Shown: positions 16,022-24,322 of the stretch, one piece after another
How the letters are laid out: each line of letters opens with the position of its first letter
Numbering within the stretch: position 1 is the stretch's first letter
From: SZUA-229 sp964531165
GTDB lineage: Bacteria; Pseudomonadota; Gammaproteobacteria; SZUA-229
Direction of reading: 5' to 3'
NCBI GenBank assembly: GCA_964531165.1
Contig: CAZHEA010000003.1
Span: 1-64,000, forward strand
Length of the DNA stretch: 64,000 nt
The notes under the pieces: generated by a model
The model's input: only the letters and a program-made list of their open reading frames with translations
What the model was told of the DNA's origin: nothing
Database searches by the model: none
Position numbers and translations under genes: made by a program

Positions 16022-16275
16022 TGAGCATTTTTGATTATTTTCGTACCAAAAAAACCAGCTCAGCATCATTGGCAAAAGAGCGCTTACAGGTGATTGTTGC
16101 CCATGAGCGTGGCATGCGTAAACAGCCGGATTACCTGCCGGCAATGCAACAGGAAATTATTGAGGTTATAAAAAAGTATATTGCCATTGATAATGACCAG
16201 GTGACGGTGACTCTTGATAACAGTGATAACTGTTCGATTCTTGAGTTAAATGTGACCCTGCCCGATAGTCAGTAA
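16021..16275 (+). CDS. minE: Cell division topological specificity factor MinE
   Basis: 84 residues. The N-terminal amphipathic membrane-binding helix is MSIFDYFRTKKTSS. The anti-MinCD segment AKERLQVIVAHER (about 19-31) contacts MinD and stimulates its ATPase. The rest is the dimerisation/topological domain (YLPAMQQEIIEVIKKYI and two strands). It drives the pole-to-pole oscillation of MinCD. Start overlaps the minD stop by one base. A terminator follows 20 bases after the stop. Confidence 0.97.
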   Translation: MSIFDYFRTKKTSSASLAKERLQVIVAHERGMRKQPDYLPAMQQEIIEVIKKYIAIDNDQVTVTLDNSDNCSILELNVTLPDSQ

Positions 16276-16295
16276 CTGGTCTTCAAAAGTTTATA

Positions 16296-16324
16296 CCACG
16301 TCCATATGCTACGGGCGTGGTTTT
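16296..16324 (+). terminator. Terminator after minE
   Basis: CCACGTCC (16296-16303) pairs with GGGCGTGG (16313-16320), with one wobble, across a 9-base loop, followed by TTTT. It separates the min operon from the unknown gene at 16507. Confidence 0.75.
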
Positions 16325-16506
16325 AGATGAATACCTTCTGCATAATGCTCTATTTACGAATACCGTAACCGGCAACTCTTTCCAGTAACTTTTTTCTGGA
16401 ACAGGCTGGCACTAACATAGACCATTCAGTTAAACAATCACATAGTTGGCTAAGCCCCTTGCATTGCTCTACACTCATGTAATCCTATATTATTAAAGAG
16501 TCTTTT

Positions 16507-17415
16507 ATGTCCCAGTTACAGGGTGGTATTAACCGCAGCAGTGCGACCACTGAACTTGAGATAATTCAACAGAAACGCCTTGCATTACAGAAGCTGGTAA
16601 AGCTGACAAGCATGTTAAATCAGCTGCATCATGGCTTACAGTCGGTTATTTTAATGGGTAAAAGCGCCAGTCAGATCCCTTTAAAAATAGTTAATAAGTT
16701 TAAGTCACTGACCGAAAGCCTGAAAGAAAAGCCCACTGAAGTTATTCAAAATACCCTGACCTCTACAGATGTTAAGATTGAGCGGGATATTAAACGAGTG
16801 CTGCAAATATCTCAAAAAAGCAATGAGTTGTTAGAGCAGGAAATGGGTAGTAGTGGTACCAAACTGGCGGATGCGCTTAAAGAAGATTATCATGATTTTG
16901 TTGTTGGTTTTAAGAAGAAATCACAGGCTTCGATTACACTTAGAATTACACTTAAAACCCGGAACGCAATTGTTAATGCATTTAATTTGCCGGTACCAGA
17001 AGCCTTTATAAAAAATCAGATTATTTCACTTAATGTTAAAGAAGAGCAATGTCGAAAATTAATTAATCAGGATATGAGTAGTCTGCAAACTGATGTAGAC
17101 TCAATGTTAACAAAAACAGATTGTCCGGATGCAGTTAAGCAGGTTTTACTAAAAATTAAAACCGAACTGAAAGACAATGTTGAGTGTTTTAACTCGGGTA
17201 AATCTATTGATGAAATGCCGATTATTTATGAAAGTATTGAATTGTCGGGCTCACCTCAGGTAGTCGAGGAAGTAGAAGAAATAATTGCCCCGCACAAAGT
17301 ACCGGCTAGTATTGATGTGCCGGTGGCTGAAATCAGATTAAAAGCAGGTTTTTTTCAGCACCTGTCTAACTGGTTAAAAGCGCCATGGGGAAAAAGCTGG
17401 AAAGACACTGAATGA
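16507..17415 (+). CDS. Unrecognised helical cytoplasmic protein
   Basis: 302 residues; I recognise no family. It has no signal peptide or membrane helix. Most of the chain (about 15-215) is predicted-helix-rich with heptad-like Leu/Ile spacing (KRLALQKLVKLTSMLNQLHHGLQSVILM; VQ/DIKRVLQISQKSNELLEQEM), suggesting a coiled-coil or helical bundle. An acidic hinge (VVEEVEEII, about 256) precedes a distinctive C-terminus, FFQHLSNWLKAPWGKSW (about 282-298), amphipathic with aromatic and basic faces, as in membrane-surface-binding helices. It begins 231 bases after minE, past a terminator, and precedes the Cys-cluster gene. Only three or so Cys are scattered. Confidence 0.7.
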   Translation: MSQLQGGINRSSATTELEIIQQKRLALQKLVKLTSMLNQLHHGLQSVILMGKSASQIPLKIVNKFKSLTESLKEKPTEVIQNTLTSTDVKIERDIKRVLQISQKSNELLEQEMGSSGTKLADALKEDYHDFVVGFKKKSQASITLRITLKTRNAIVNAFNLPVPEAFIKNQIISLNVKEEQCRKLINQDMSSLQTDVDSMLTKTDCPDAVKQVLLKIKTELKDNVECFNSGKSIDEMPIIYESIELSGSPQVVEEVEEIIAPHKVPASIDVPVAEIRLKAGFFQHLSNWLKAPWGKSWKDTE

Positions 17416-17504
17416 CTGCAGTGTACTGTGAAAATATTAACAGTTTTATATTAGCCCAGTAATTCTTAAAATCAGCTTTGTACACATTAAAAGGATGTAT
17501 GTTT

Positions 17505-18485
17505 ATGAATGCTTTACCTGGTCTCAATCAATTATATTGTGAAGTTTGCGAAAGTAGTATTTCATATCCTGATTTTTTAAAGTCTCAGCACCTTGACTAT
17601 ACGGTTTGTCAGTCTTTTGATTGCCGGCGTACTATGGGACAAAAGTCAAAAATGTCATCGGTGTTTTTTAAGGCACACCTGAAATTTTGCAAACAGTTAA
17701 TCAAGCAGCGCATTGAAACAGACCGGTTAAGAAAAGCACATATTGAAGATGTCGTTAATAAAGAGGCATTGGAAAACTCTTCTATATATAATAATGTACT
17801 GAAGATGTCCTGTGAGCTGTCCAGCCTAAACTCTTATTTGATCACCATTCCATCGGGCTTGACAAAAGTAGGTGCTCTATCAATTCATAGAAAGCAACAG
17901 TATATAGAACATTTAAAAGACATAATTGCACAGGCCGGAAATTTCAAAAATGCATCTGAAGTTATGTATGATGAACATCATGATGCGCATTTTAAACGTC
18001 AAAAAATAGACCTGCGTTTAAATGCAGTACCCGCATTAAGAATGACAAGTGATAACTTGTGCTGTAAATGTAAAGGCGGTTGTTGTGTGTCAGGTAAAGA
18101 TCATGCTTATCTTTCGGTTTATAGTATGAGACGTTTTATGGATGAGAATTTGCAACTGGCTAGTCATCAAATTTTAAATTTGTATAGTAGTAAAGTGAGT
18201 GAAAACACTATTGAAGGTTCATGTATTAATCAAACCAGTAGTGGATGTGTGTTACCCCGTTATATGCGATCTGATATTTGTAACGGTTACTACTGTGATG
18301 CTTTAAAGGTATATCAGATAAAAATGAAAGCAATAAATCAGGCATTACCTGTGGTTGTGGTTCAGCGTTCTTCTACATACTGGAGTCGTTTTTCTACGGG
18401 TGTAAAAAATGATATTGTTGATGTATCTATTTTATGTGAAACAGGTGAGTTGTCCTGTTCGTCGGTGAATCGTGTTACTAAATAA
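17505..18485 (+). CDS. Cys-cluster protein, YkgJ-like zinc/iron-binding pattern
   Basis: 326 residues from ATG 17505. AAAGGA (17490-17495) is nine bases upstream, while the ATG at 17499 is too close. Two Cys groups are visible. The N-terminal CEVC (12, 15) with CQSFDC (35, 40) looks like a zinc ribbon. The central CCKCKGGCC (186-194), followed by C240, C248 and SDICNGYYC (259, 264), matches the layout of YkgJ/UPF0153 metal-chelating domains (CxxCxxxCC, then LPR-x-RSDIC-xxYxC). A basic helical region separates the two. The metal and function are unknown. It may be co-transcribed with the gene 89 bases upstream. Confidence 0.7.
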   Translation: MNALPGLNQLYCEVCESSISYPDFLKSQHLDYTVCQSFDCRRTMGQKSKMSSVFFKAHLKFCKQLIKQRIETDRLRKAHIEDVVNKEALENSSIYNNVLKMSCELSSLNSYLITIPSGLTKVGALSIHRKQQYIEHLKDIIAQAGNFKNASEVMYDEHHDAHFKRQKIDLRLNAVPALRMTSDNLCCKCKGGCCVSGKDHAYLSVYSMRRFMDENLQLASHQILNLYSSKVSENTIEGSCINQTSSGCVLPRYMRSDICNGYYCDALKVYQIKMKAINQALPVVVVQRSSTYWSRFSTGVKNDIVDVSILCETGELSCSSVNRVTK

Positions 18486-18516
18486 TAATATACCTTAATG
18501 TTAATAAATAGAATGT

Positions 18517-18530
18517 TTGATATTGATCAA
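18517..18530 (+). promoter_or_regulatory. FNR/ANR-type box
   Basis: TTGAT-ATTG-ATCAA is a perfect match to the FNR consensus TTGATnnnnATCAA. A -10-like TAATAT lies at 18554-18559. A start site near 18565-18566 would put the box centre at about -41.5, the class II activator position. A microprotein gene with its own ribosome-binding site starts at 18616. Confidence 0.8.
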
Positions 18531-18551
18531 TAAATATTTGACGTTTACCTG

Positions 18552-18559
18552 TTTAATAT
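18552..18559 (+). promoter_or_regulatory. -10 element of the FNR-type promoter
   Basis: TTTAATAT contains TAATAT at 18554-18559, positioned as expected for a class II FNR-activated promoter. There is no TTGACA-like -35; the FNR box takes its place. The predicted 5' leader is about 50 bases. Confidence 0.6.
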
Positions 18560-18615
18560 CAGAGTGCTCGAAAAACTGTTTGAGTAATAAATGATTATAA
18601 CTACAGGAGATGGAT

Positions 18616-18720
18616 ATGCAGGTAGAAGATCAGTATATTATGAGTCGTGTTGCCACTACGGTGGTTGTGTTAATCGGGGTAATGTTTGCGTTAATCATTA
18701 TTGCTAATTCAATAGCCTGA
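18616..18720 (+). CDS. 34-residue single-pass membrane microprotein, FNR-controlled
   Basis: The reading frame is MQVEDQYIMSRVATT followed by a hydrophobic helix (about 12-33, VVVLIGVMFALIIIANSIA) and TGA at 18718. A short acidic N-terminus and no C-terminal tail suggest one inner-membrane helix. Four independent signals support it as a gene: a perfect FNR box, a correctly placed -10, AGGAG (18605-18609) six bases before the ATG, and a strong terminator 28 bases after the stop. I do not recognise the sequence. Single-helix subunits of terminal oxidases (the CydX, CydH/YnhF and CcoM types) have this size, and several low-oxygen genes are FNR-controlled, so an accessory subunit of a respiratory oxidase is a reasonable guess, not a finding. 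Confidence 0.8.
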   Translation: MQVEDQYIMSRVATTVVVLIGVMFALIIIANSIA

Positions 18721-18747
18721 TAGATTTTTGTTACATCAAGTTGGTTT

Positions 18748-18779
18748 AAAAAGCCTGTGTTTTTAACACAGGCTTTTTA
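18748..18779 (+). terminator. Terminator after the microprotein gene
   Basis: AAAAAGCCTGTGT (18748-18760) pairs perfectly with ACACAGGCTTTTT (18767-18779) and ends in the T run. It is a classic Rho-independent terminator that closes the FNR-driven unit. Confidence 0.93.
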
Positions 18780-18971
18780 TTGGCTATTAAATTTATATGT
18801 TGAAAATTTAACTATTTTAAAATGTCCAAATCTCCGATACAGGTATTCGCAGATGACAGGCTCTTATGCTGTTTTAATTATTAATATCATCGCATTCTAT
18901 AGCCTAAACAAACATGACATCCCAGTATGCTCCTCGCTGTGCCCCATTAACAGGTAGACCGGATCGTAGTG

Positions 18972-19060
18972 TGAGAAGACAGGAATTTAGTTCTCATCTC
19001 ATGCTTATAGCGAGCATTATTTTGACAGATCGGCATTACACTCTATTAATCTATGCCGAT
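18972..19060. other. Three hairpins upstream of serB
   Basis: In the 440 bases between the microprotein terminator and serB, three inverted repeats follow one another: TGAGAA/TTCTCA (18972-18977 with 18991-18996), ATGCT/AGCAT (19001-19005 with 19013-19017), and ATCGGCAT/ATGCCGAT (19029-19036 with 19053-19060). TTGACA (19022-19027) with TATTAA at 19044 (16-base spacer) could be the serB promoter, in which case the third hairpin spans its -10. No gene is seen here. Confidence 0.3.
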
Positions 19061-19219
19061 ATTTGATGCGACGGTAGCCTGATAAGTCTGCTAAAATCCG
19101 CCATTGCAATAGTTGATGATGACTTTATAGCTTATAGACAGGCTTCAGTTTGGGCTACTCTGATAAGTCAAAAGTGACATGGTGTTGCGTAAATTATATT
19201 TTTTCAGATGAGGTGGTAA

Positions 19220-20464
19220 ATGTCAGAGGTTGTATTAATTACTATCTCCGGTCAGGATCGGGCAGGCTTAACGTCTGCAGTTATGCGTATTTTGTCCAGT
19301 TATAATATCAATGTGCTGGATATCGGTCAGTCAGTCATACATGAAAGTCTATCTCTGGGGTTTCTCATTGAATCTTCAGAAGATCAGAATAGTTGCTCCG
19401 TTTTCAAGGATATTCTTTTTAAAGCCCATGAGCTAAATCTTAATGCGCGCTTTACGCCAATTACCAGAGATGCTTATGAGCACTGGGTTAATGCACAGGG
19501 GCAGGCAAAACATATTGTTACTCTACTGGCGAACCAGATTACCGCTAAACATTTAAGTCGGGTGACAGAGGTGGTTAGTGAGCTGGGTTTTAATATTGAA
19601 CAGATCAGCCGGTTGTCCGGACGTTTGTCTTTAAGTGATATAGATCAGTCGGCACTTCCCAGAGGGGCATCGGTACAATTAACATTGAGCGGTGACGTGC
19701 AGGATGTTGCAGCGATGCATGCCCGCTTTTTACATATTTCACAGCAGTTGGATTTAGATGTGGCGGTGCAGGAGGATAATTTATATCGTCGTAGTCGCCG
19801 ACTGGTATGCTTTGATATGGACTCAACCTTAATTCAGGTTGAGGTGATAGATGAATTAGCAAAAGCGGCGGGTGTTGGTCAACAGGTAGCTGCCATTACT
19901 GAAGCTGCTATGCGCGGGGAAATTGACTTTTCAGAAAGCTTTCGTCAGCGTATGGCTTTGTTAAAAGGTATGGATGAATCGGTACTTAAACAAATTGCAG
20001 AGAACCTTCCTATCACCGAGGGTGCGGCCCGACTTATTAGTCACCTGCGTCACTTTGGTTATAAAGTGGCTATTTTATCCGGTGGTTTTACCTACTTTGC
20101 TAATTACCTGAAAGAAAAGCTCGGGGTTGATTATGTGCATGCAAACCAGCTTGATTTTGAGAATGGTAAACTCACCGGTAAAGTAAAAGGCGAGATCATT
20201 GATGGCCAGATGAAAGCTAAATTATTAATGCAGATAGCTGAACAGGAAGGCATTAGTACTGAGCAGGTCATTGCTGTTGGTGATGGAGCAAATGATTTGC
20301 CGATGTTGGCTATTGCGGGTCTGGGTGTCGCATTTCATGCGAAGCCGTTGGTTAAAGAGCAGGCGAAGCATTCGATTGCTAATCTCGGGCTGGATGCAAT
20401 TTTATATTTATTAGGAATTAGGGATCGTGAGTTAGCTGAGCTTGATGGTAACGGCGTTAAGTAA
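19220..20464 (+). CDS. serB: Phosphoserine phosphatase with tandem ACT domains
   Basis: 414 residues, long form of SerB. Two ACT-like regulatory domains occupy about 1-85 and 95-185 (QDRAGLTSAVMRILSSYNINVLDIGQ). The HAD phosphatase domain has motif I DMDST (199-203, nucleophile D199), motif II with LSGGF (S287) and motif III/IV GDGANDLPM (354-362). It dephosphorylates 3-phosphoserine in the last step of serine synthesis. ACT domains suggest amino-acid feedback. GAGGTGG lies six bases before the ATG. The next gene, a nuclease, is in the same direction 33 bases away and may be read through. Confidence 0.95.
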   Translation: MSEVVLITISGQDRAGLTSAVMRILSSYNINVLDIGQSVIHESLSLGFLIESSEDQNSCSVFKDILFKAHELNLNARFTPITRDAYEHWVNAQGQAKHIVTLLANQITAKHLSRVTEVVSELGFNIEQISRLSGRLSLSDIDQSALPRGASVQLTLSGDVQDVAAMHARFLHISQQLDLDVAVQEDNLYRRSRRLVCFDMDSTLIQVEVIDELAKAAGVGQQVAAITEAAMRGEIDFSESFRQRMALLKGMDESVLKQIAENLPITEGAARLISHLRHFGYKVAILSGGFTYFANYLKEKLGVDYVHANQLDFENGKLTGKVKGEIIDGQMKAKLLMQIAEQEGISTEQVIAVGDGANDLPMLAIAGLGVAFHAKPLVKEQAKHSIANLGLDAILYLLGIRDRELAELDGNGVK

Positions 20465-20497
20465 TATTGAAGTTTAATTTTTGTTTTAAGTGTGTGT

Positions 20498-20923
20498 ATG
20501 AAGTATTTGATGTTGTTAGTAGTCATGTTTCCATCTACATTGATGGCAGCAGAAAAGCAGTTTGGTAATGCGGTTGTTTCGCAGGTAACCAGTATTTATG
20601 ATGCGGATACTTTTCGAGTGAATATTAAAGGTTGGCCGGATATTGTCGGTAAGCATATGTCAGTAAGGGTGCTCGGCATTGATGCGCCTGAAATACGCGG
20701 TAAGTGTAAAGCTGAAAAAGTGGCAGCACGTCTGGCTAAGCAGTTTACAGTTGAGGCGTTGCGTAACGGTTCGTTTATTGAATTAAAAAATATTAAACGC
20801 GGTAAGTATTTTCGTCTGCTGGCAGATGTATATATCGATGGTCAGAACCTTGCAGAGGCTTTAATACTGTCTAATCAGGCGCGTCCTTATGATGGTGGCC
20901 ATCGAAAGGGCTGGTGCCAATAG
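20498..20923 (+). CDS. Secreted thermonuclease-family (SNase) nuclease
   Basis: 141 residues from ATG 20498, which gives a proper signal peptide (MKYLMLLVVMFPSTLMA); the GTG six bases earlier would only add two residues. The SNase OB-fold follows, with the metal and catalytic positions of staphylococcal nuclease: YDADTFRV (Asp21 equivalent), VRVLGIDAPEIRG (Arg35 and Glu43 equivalents) and FRLLADVYIDG (Arg87 equivalent). It is expected to cut DNA/RNA in the periplasm or outside the cell, with Ca2+. Two Cys (K-C-K after EIRG and near the C-terminal W-C-Q) could form a disulfide. Small compared with full SNase but complete in motifs. Confidence 0.87.
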   Translation: MKYLMLLVVMFPSTLMAAEKQFGNAVVSQVTSIYDADTFRVNIKGWPDIVGKHMSVRVLGIDAPEIRGKCKAEKVAARLAKQFTVEALRNGSFIELKNIKRGKYFRLLADVYIDGQNLAEALILSNQARPYDGGHRKGWCQ

Positions 20924-21291
20924 TCAGTATAAAGGAAAAGCATTCATTGTTATTCTGTTAATAATAAGTGTCGTCATTTCTATGAAAGCAGGAGTCTAGT
21001 GGCTTTAAAAGCCGACAAGTACTGGGAGTTATAATTGCTGGATCAGGAGTGAAGAAGCTTTTTATCTATTATATTAGTTTCTTCAGATGACTAACTTAAG
21101 TCTAAACTTATTACTGCGACGGAAGTAAAGGGTGCTTACCAAATTTTCTGCAGGTGCAAATGAATTCGTACCTGCATGGTACTAATGGGTTCTTATTTTA
21201 CTGACCGGTTAATACATTGCCATTATGTAGTTGTGTATTTATACAATCTGTTGAGGGCTGGCGGTATAGCAGTAAAAATATAAAAAATTAA
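20924..21291. other. Intergenic stretch between nuclease and rlmG
   Basis: 368 bases between convergent genes. No coding frame of note. A weak GCAGGT/ACCTGC pair near 21150-21175 could be a terminator-like hairpin but has no T run. Nothing else is seen. Confidence 0.35.
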
Positions 21292-22440
21292 TTAGCTTTT
21301 GATGGCTTTCAATATAACAAACTTTTTATTACTGGCAATCATCTCGCATTTACCAAATAGTTTTTTAAGTTTGATATGATAGCCGAGGTGGCGATTACCA
21401 ACAATAATGAATTCGCCGCCGGTTTTTAACTTTTGTCTGGCTTCAGTAAACATTTGCCATGCGATAAAATCACCGACTACGTGGTTCTGATGAAAGGGCG
21501 GGTTATTTAAAATTAGATCCTGCGAACTGTCGTCAATTCCCTGCAGGCAATCGGAAACTTTAAACTCGCAGTGTGTGCTTTTTTTGAGGATGTTTTTAGC
21601 ATTTATTCTGGCGGATTCAACAGCCATATAAGACTCATCAACAAAGCACAGATCAGCATGCGGGTTGGCTTTAGCGGCGGCAATACCGAGCACACCATTA
21701 CCGCATGCCAGATCAAGTATATGGGAATAGTTGTCTGTTGTCGGGATATGTTGCAGCAAGAATCGACTGCCTATATCCAGTTTGTCTCTTGAAAATACAT
21801 TTGCATGATTATAATAAATTTCTTCGTTATCACCTAAAGTATAGTGGCTTGGGTAGGGCGAGTTGTCGGCACTAATTGAGCTATCCAATTCACTGAATAC
21901 CAGACGGGCTTTTTTGCGCGCTAAAGACGTTGTCGTCGTTCCGATAATGCGTTCAAATAATTTTAGTGTTGAAGTGTGAATATGTTTGCTCATGGCAGCA
22001 GAAATGATGCAGGTTTCTTCATTGCAATATTTGCGTATGCGATGTAGCTGATCTTCAAGCATGGCTAAATTTTTGGGTATTTTTATAATAACCAGGTCGT
22101 AAGTATCGCTTAAAGGCTCAAAACAGTTTTTCTGAGCAACCGTATCAGTGTCGATATTGTTTAAGGCTAAGTTAATAGTCAGAGCCTGTTGTGACAGAAA
22201 TGAATCGGATACCGATGTTGGCGAGTATTCTGATAATGCTGTACTCAGTGCACCAAATGCATCGTTTAGAATAAGCAATCGGGACTGAGCGTTTAATTTG
22301 AGCTTGTTTTCCTGTTGCAATGTCTCCAGTTGCATAAGAATGTAGTCATCCGCCGCATCCCAGGCCCGTAACTGTTTGTCTTTGGCTACTGGGTAACGCT
22401 CGAGTTTGAAGTCGCCGCGATGGCTGGTGAATGTTTGCAT
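21292..22440 (-). CDS. rlmG: 23S rRNA (guanine-N2) methyltransferase RlmG
   Basis: 382 residues. A degenerate N-terminal methyltransferase-like half (about 1-190) and a catalytic C-terminal half are the RlmG/RsmC duplication. The SAM-binding motif ILDLACGNGVLGIAAAK is near 240, and the catalytic NPPFHQ motif, which holds the target guanine, is near 313. The ending GGEFIIVGNRHLGYHIKLKKLFG...ASNKKFVILKA is close to what I know of RlmG (m2G1835, E. coli YgjO) rather than RsmC. It is a solitary minus-strand gene. AGGTTA lies about seven bases before its ATG. Confidence 0.88.
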   Translation of the reverse strand: MQTFTSHRGDFKLERYPVAKDKQLRAWDAADDYILMQLETLQQENKLKLNAQSRLLILNDAFGALSTALSEYSPTSVSDSFLSQQALTINLALNNIDTDTVAQKNCFEPLSDTYDLVIIKIPKNLAMLEDQLHRIRKYCNEETCIISAAMSKHIHTSTLKLFERIIGTTTTSLARKKARLVFSELDSSISADNSPYPSHYTLGDNEEIYYNHANVFSRDKLDIGSRFLLQHIPTTDNYSHILDLACGNGVLGIAAAKANPHADLCFVDESYMAVESARINAKNILKKSTHCEFKVSDCLQGIDDSSQDLILNNPPFHQNHVVGDFIAWQMFTEARQKLKTGGEFIIVGNRHLGYHIKLKKLFGKCEMIASNKKFVILKAIKS

Positions 22441-22557
22441 CTGTATTTAACCTGAATGGAATTGCAGTAGTTTAGCAAATTACGCGACTATTATATATTT
22501 GTAATTGCTATAAAGAGTCATTAAACTCATTTTAATTATATTTTATACGGTCATGTT

Positions 22558-24138
22558 TTGTTATTAATTCCATATAGTGCAGCTTTATCATTCAGAAAGC
22601 GTCCTTTTGTCACTTATGCCATCGTGCTGTTATGTCTGTTTGTTTATTATGCTCAGTTTAATAATAATATAAAAATCAATCATGCGGTTGATGGTTATTG
22701 TAATGCGATGGAGTTTAGTACCAGTGAAACAACATTGGATTTCATCGGTATAAATAAACAACGGTGTGTTGACTATTTGACTCTATTGCATGAGCGATAT
22801 GAGCATGGTGTGCTGGAAATTATTTTACAGGAGATTAGAGATAAATCTGAAAAATATTATTCAGAGCCTCAGCTAGTCGAAGTAAGTAAAAATTTTGTAC
22901 GTCATCTAACGGCTTTTCGTAAACATGCACCTGCCAGTCTTGATGGTGCATTTATGAATTTTCCGAATGAGTTTAATCCGCTAACAATGCTGACGTCATC
23001 GATAGCACATGCAAGCTGGAGTCATGTGATATTTAATTTAATATTTTTTATGGCTTTTGCGCCAGCTGTTGAAACCATTATTAATAATCGATTGAAGTTT
23101 GTTGCGGTTCTGATTGGTATCGCTGTCGTCACATCCATTGCTTATTCTGTTACGGTTTTTTTGTCGCGATCTTATCCTGCGCCTACTCTGGGGTTATCGG
23201 GGGTGGTTATGGCAATGATTGGAATGTCCGCTTATTTAATGCCGCATGCAAAAATCAGAGTGTTTTTCTGGTTTTTTACGTTGATAAGGACTTTTCATGT
23301 CTCAGCCTGGATTCTGGCTGCGTGGTATATCGGCTGGGATGCATTGGATATGCTTTTTAGTGATGATTATGGTGGAACCAATCTTGTTGCCCATGTTAGT
23401 GGTGGTGTGTGCGGATATTTAATCGCTTATTTTTATTTAAAAGACCGCCGTGATGAGGTTAAGGACGAACTGGCTGATGAAGTTGAGTATATACGTTCAA
23501 GTCGAACGGTCGGTTCTTTTGATGCGACCTATAGTGGTGGACGAACAGAAATACACAATAAAATGCAACAGAAACAGTTCACCCAGGACTATGATGCGTA
23601 TATTTCCAGAGTACATCGGCTGGTACGTATCAATCAGCACTCACAGGCTATCGCCTTAATTACGGATGACTATGAGTTACAGTCTGCTAGTGTAGAAATT
23701 TATCAGCAGCTGTTTTATAAGATACAGCAATGGGGCGACTCGAAGACGCTGTTATGTGTCGGTCGCCTGTTAATTAATCTGCTGATTGAAAATAGAAAAT
23801 ATGCCAGAGCATTGATGTTTGTTGAGTTATGTCAGCAGGTAACAGCCGATTTTGTAGTGGCAGATCCAGTGCATGTTATGTTGCTGGCACGTATGGCGCG
23901 TGATAATAAACAATATAAAATATCCCTCCAACTGGTGTCCAAATCTTTTGAACGTTATGGCGATGCGGTGGATAGTGAACAGGCCAGCCTGTTTGAAGTT
24001 GAGTTACTCTGGCATTTTTTAAATCTGCCTGATCAGGCCAATGCCAGAATGAAAGTGTTACTGGCGACAGCTGGTGGTGATTTTAAAGTAAGTTTGTTGA
24101 ATCTGGCTAAATTGATGCAGGTTGATGCAGAAAAATAA
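22558..24138 (+). CDS. Rhomboid intramembrane serine protease with long C-terminal helical domain
   Basis: 526 residues with a TTG start; the only other in-frame option is shorter and would lose the conserved N-terminus (MLLIPYS...). The first membrane helix is about 18-33, a large ~110-residue loop follows, then the rhomboid core (about 140-295). It holds HASWSHVIFN (H156, N160), GLSG with catalytic Ser214, and HVSGG with catalytic His279. The C-terminal ~220 residues look like TPR-type helical repeats (ALMFVELCQQV...VHVMLLARMARDNKQYKISLQLVSKSFERYG) in the cytoplasm. Substrate unknown. It precedes an FHA gene by 184 bases, which contain their own promoter-like sequence. Confidence 0.85.
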   Translation: MLLIPYSAALSFRKRPFVTYAIVLLCLFVYYAQFNNNIKINHAVDGYCNAMEFSTSETTLDFIGINKQRCVDYLTLLHERYEHGVLEIILQEIRDKSEKYYSEPQLVEVSKNFVRHLTAFRKHAPASLDGAFMNFPNEFNPLTMLTSSIAHASWSHVIFNLIFFMAFAPAVETIINNRLKFVAVLIGIAVVTSIAYSVTVFLSRSYPAPTLGLSGVVMAMIGMSAYLMPHAKIRVFFWFFTLIRTFHVSAWILAAWYIGWDALDMLFSDDYGGTNLVAHVSGGVCGYLIAYFYLKDRRDEVKDELADEVEYIRSSRTVGSFDATYSGGRTEIHNKMQQKQFTQDYDAYISRVHRLVRINQHSQAIALITDDYELQSASVEIYQQLFYKIQQWGDSKTLLCVGRLLINLLIENRKYARALMFVELCQQVTADFVVADPVHVMLLARMARDNKQYKISLQLVSKSFERYGDAVDSEQASLFEVELLWHFLNLPDQANARMKVLLATAGGDFKVSLLNLAKLMQVDAEK

Positions 24139-24322
24139 GTCAGAAATTTAAGTAGTGATAGTTTTATATGGGCTTGTCAGCACTACTTTTGTAATAATAT
24201 ACAGTATGTGATTAACTTATTATAAAAATGGTCTAATAAACGCTATAATTTCTCTGTCAGTTATCAGGTATTAAATCAATATTTAATTATCTGCTCTAGC
24301 GTTGACATATATTGAAAGGTAA

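Noticed and set aside
22558..24138. Rhombosortase for GlyGly-CTERM proteins
   Set aside because: Far too long, with a large loop and TPR-like tail; known rhombosortases are compact, so I assign it to general rhomboid proteases.
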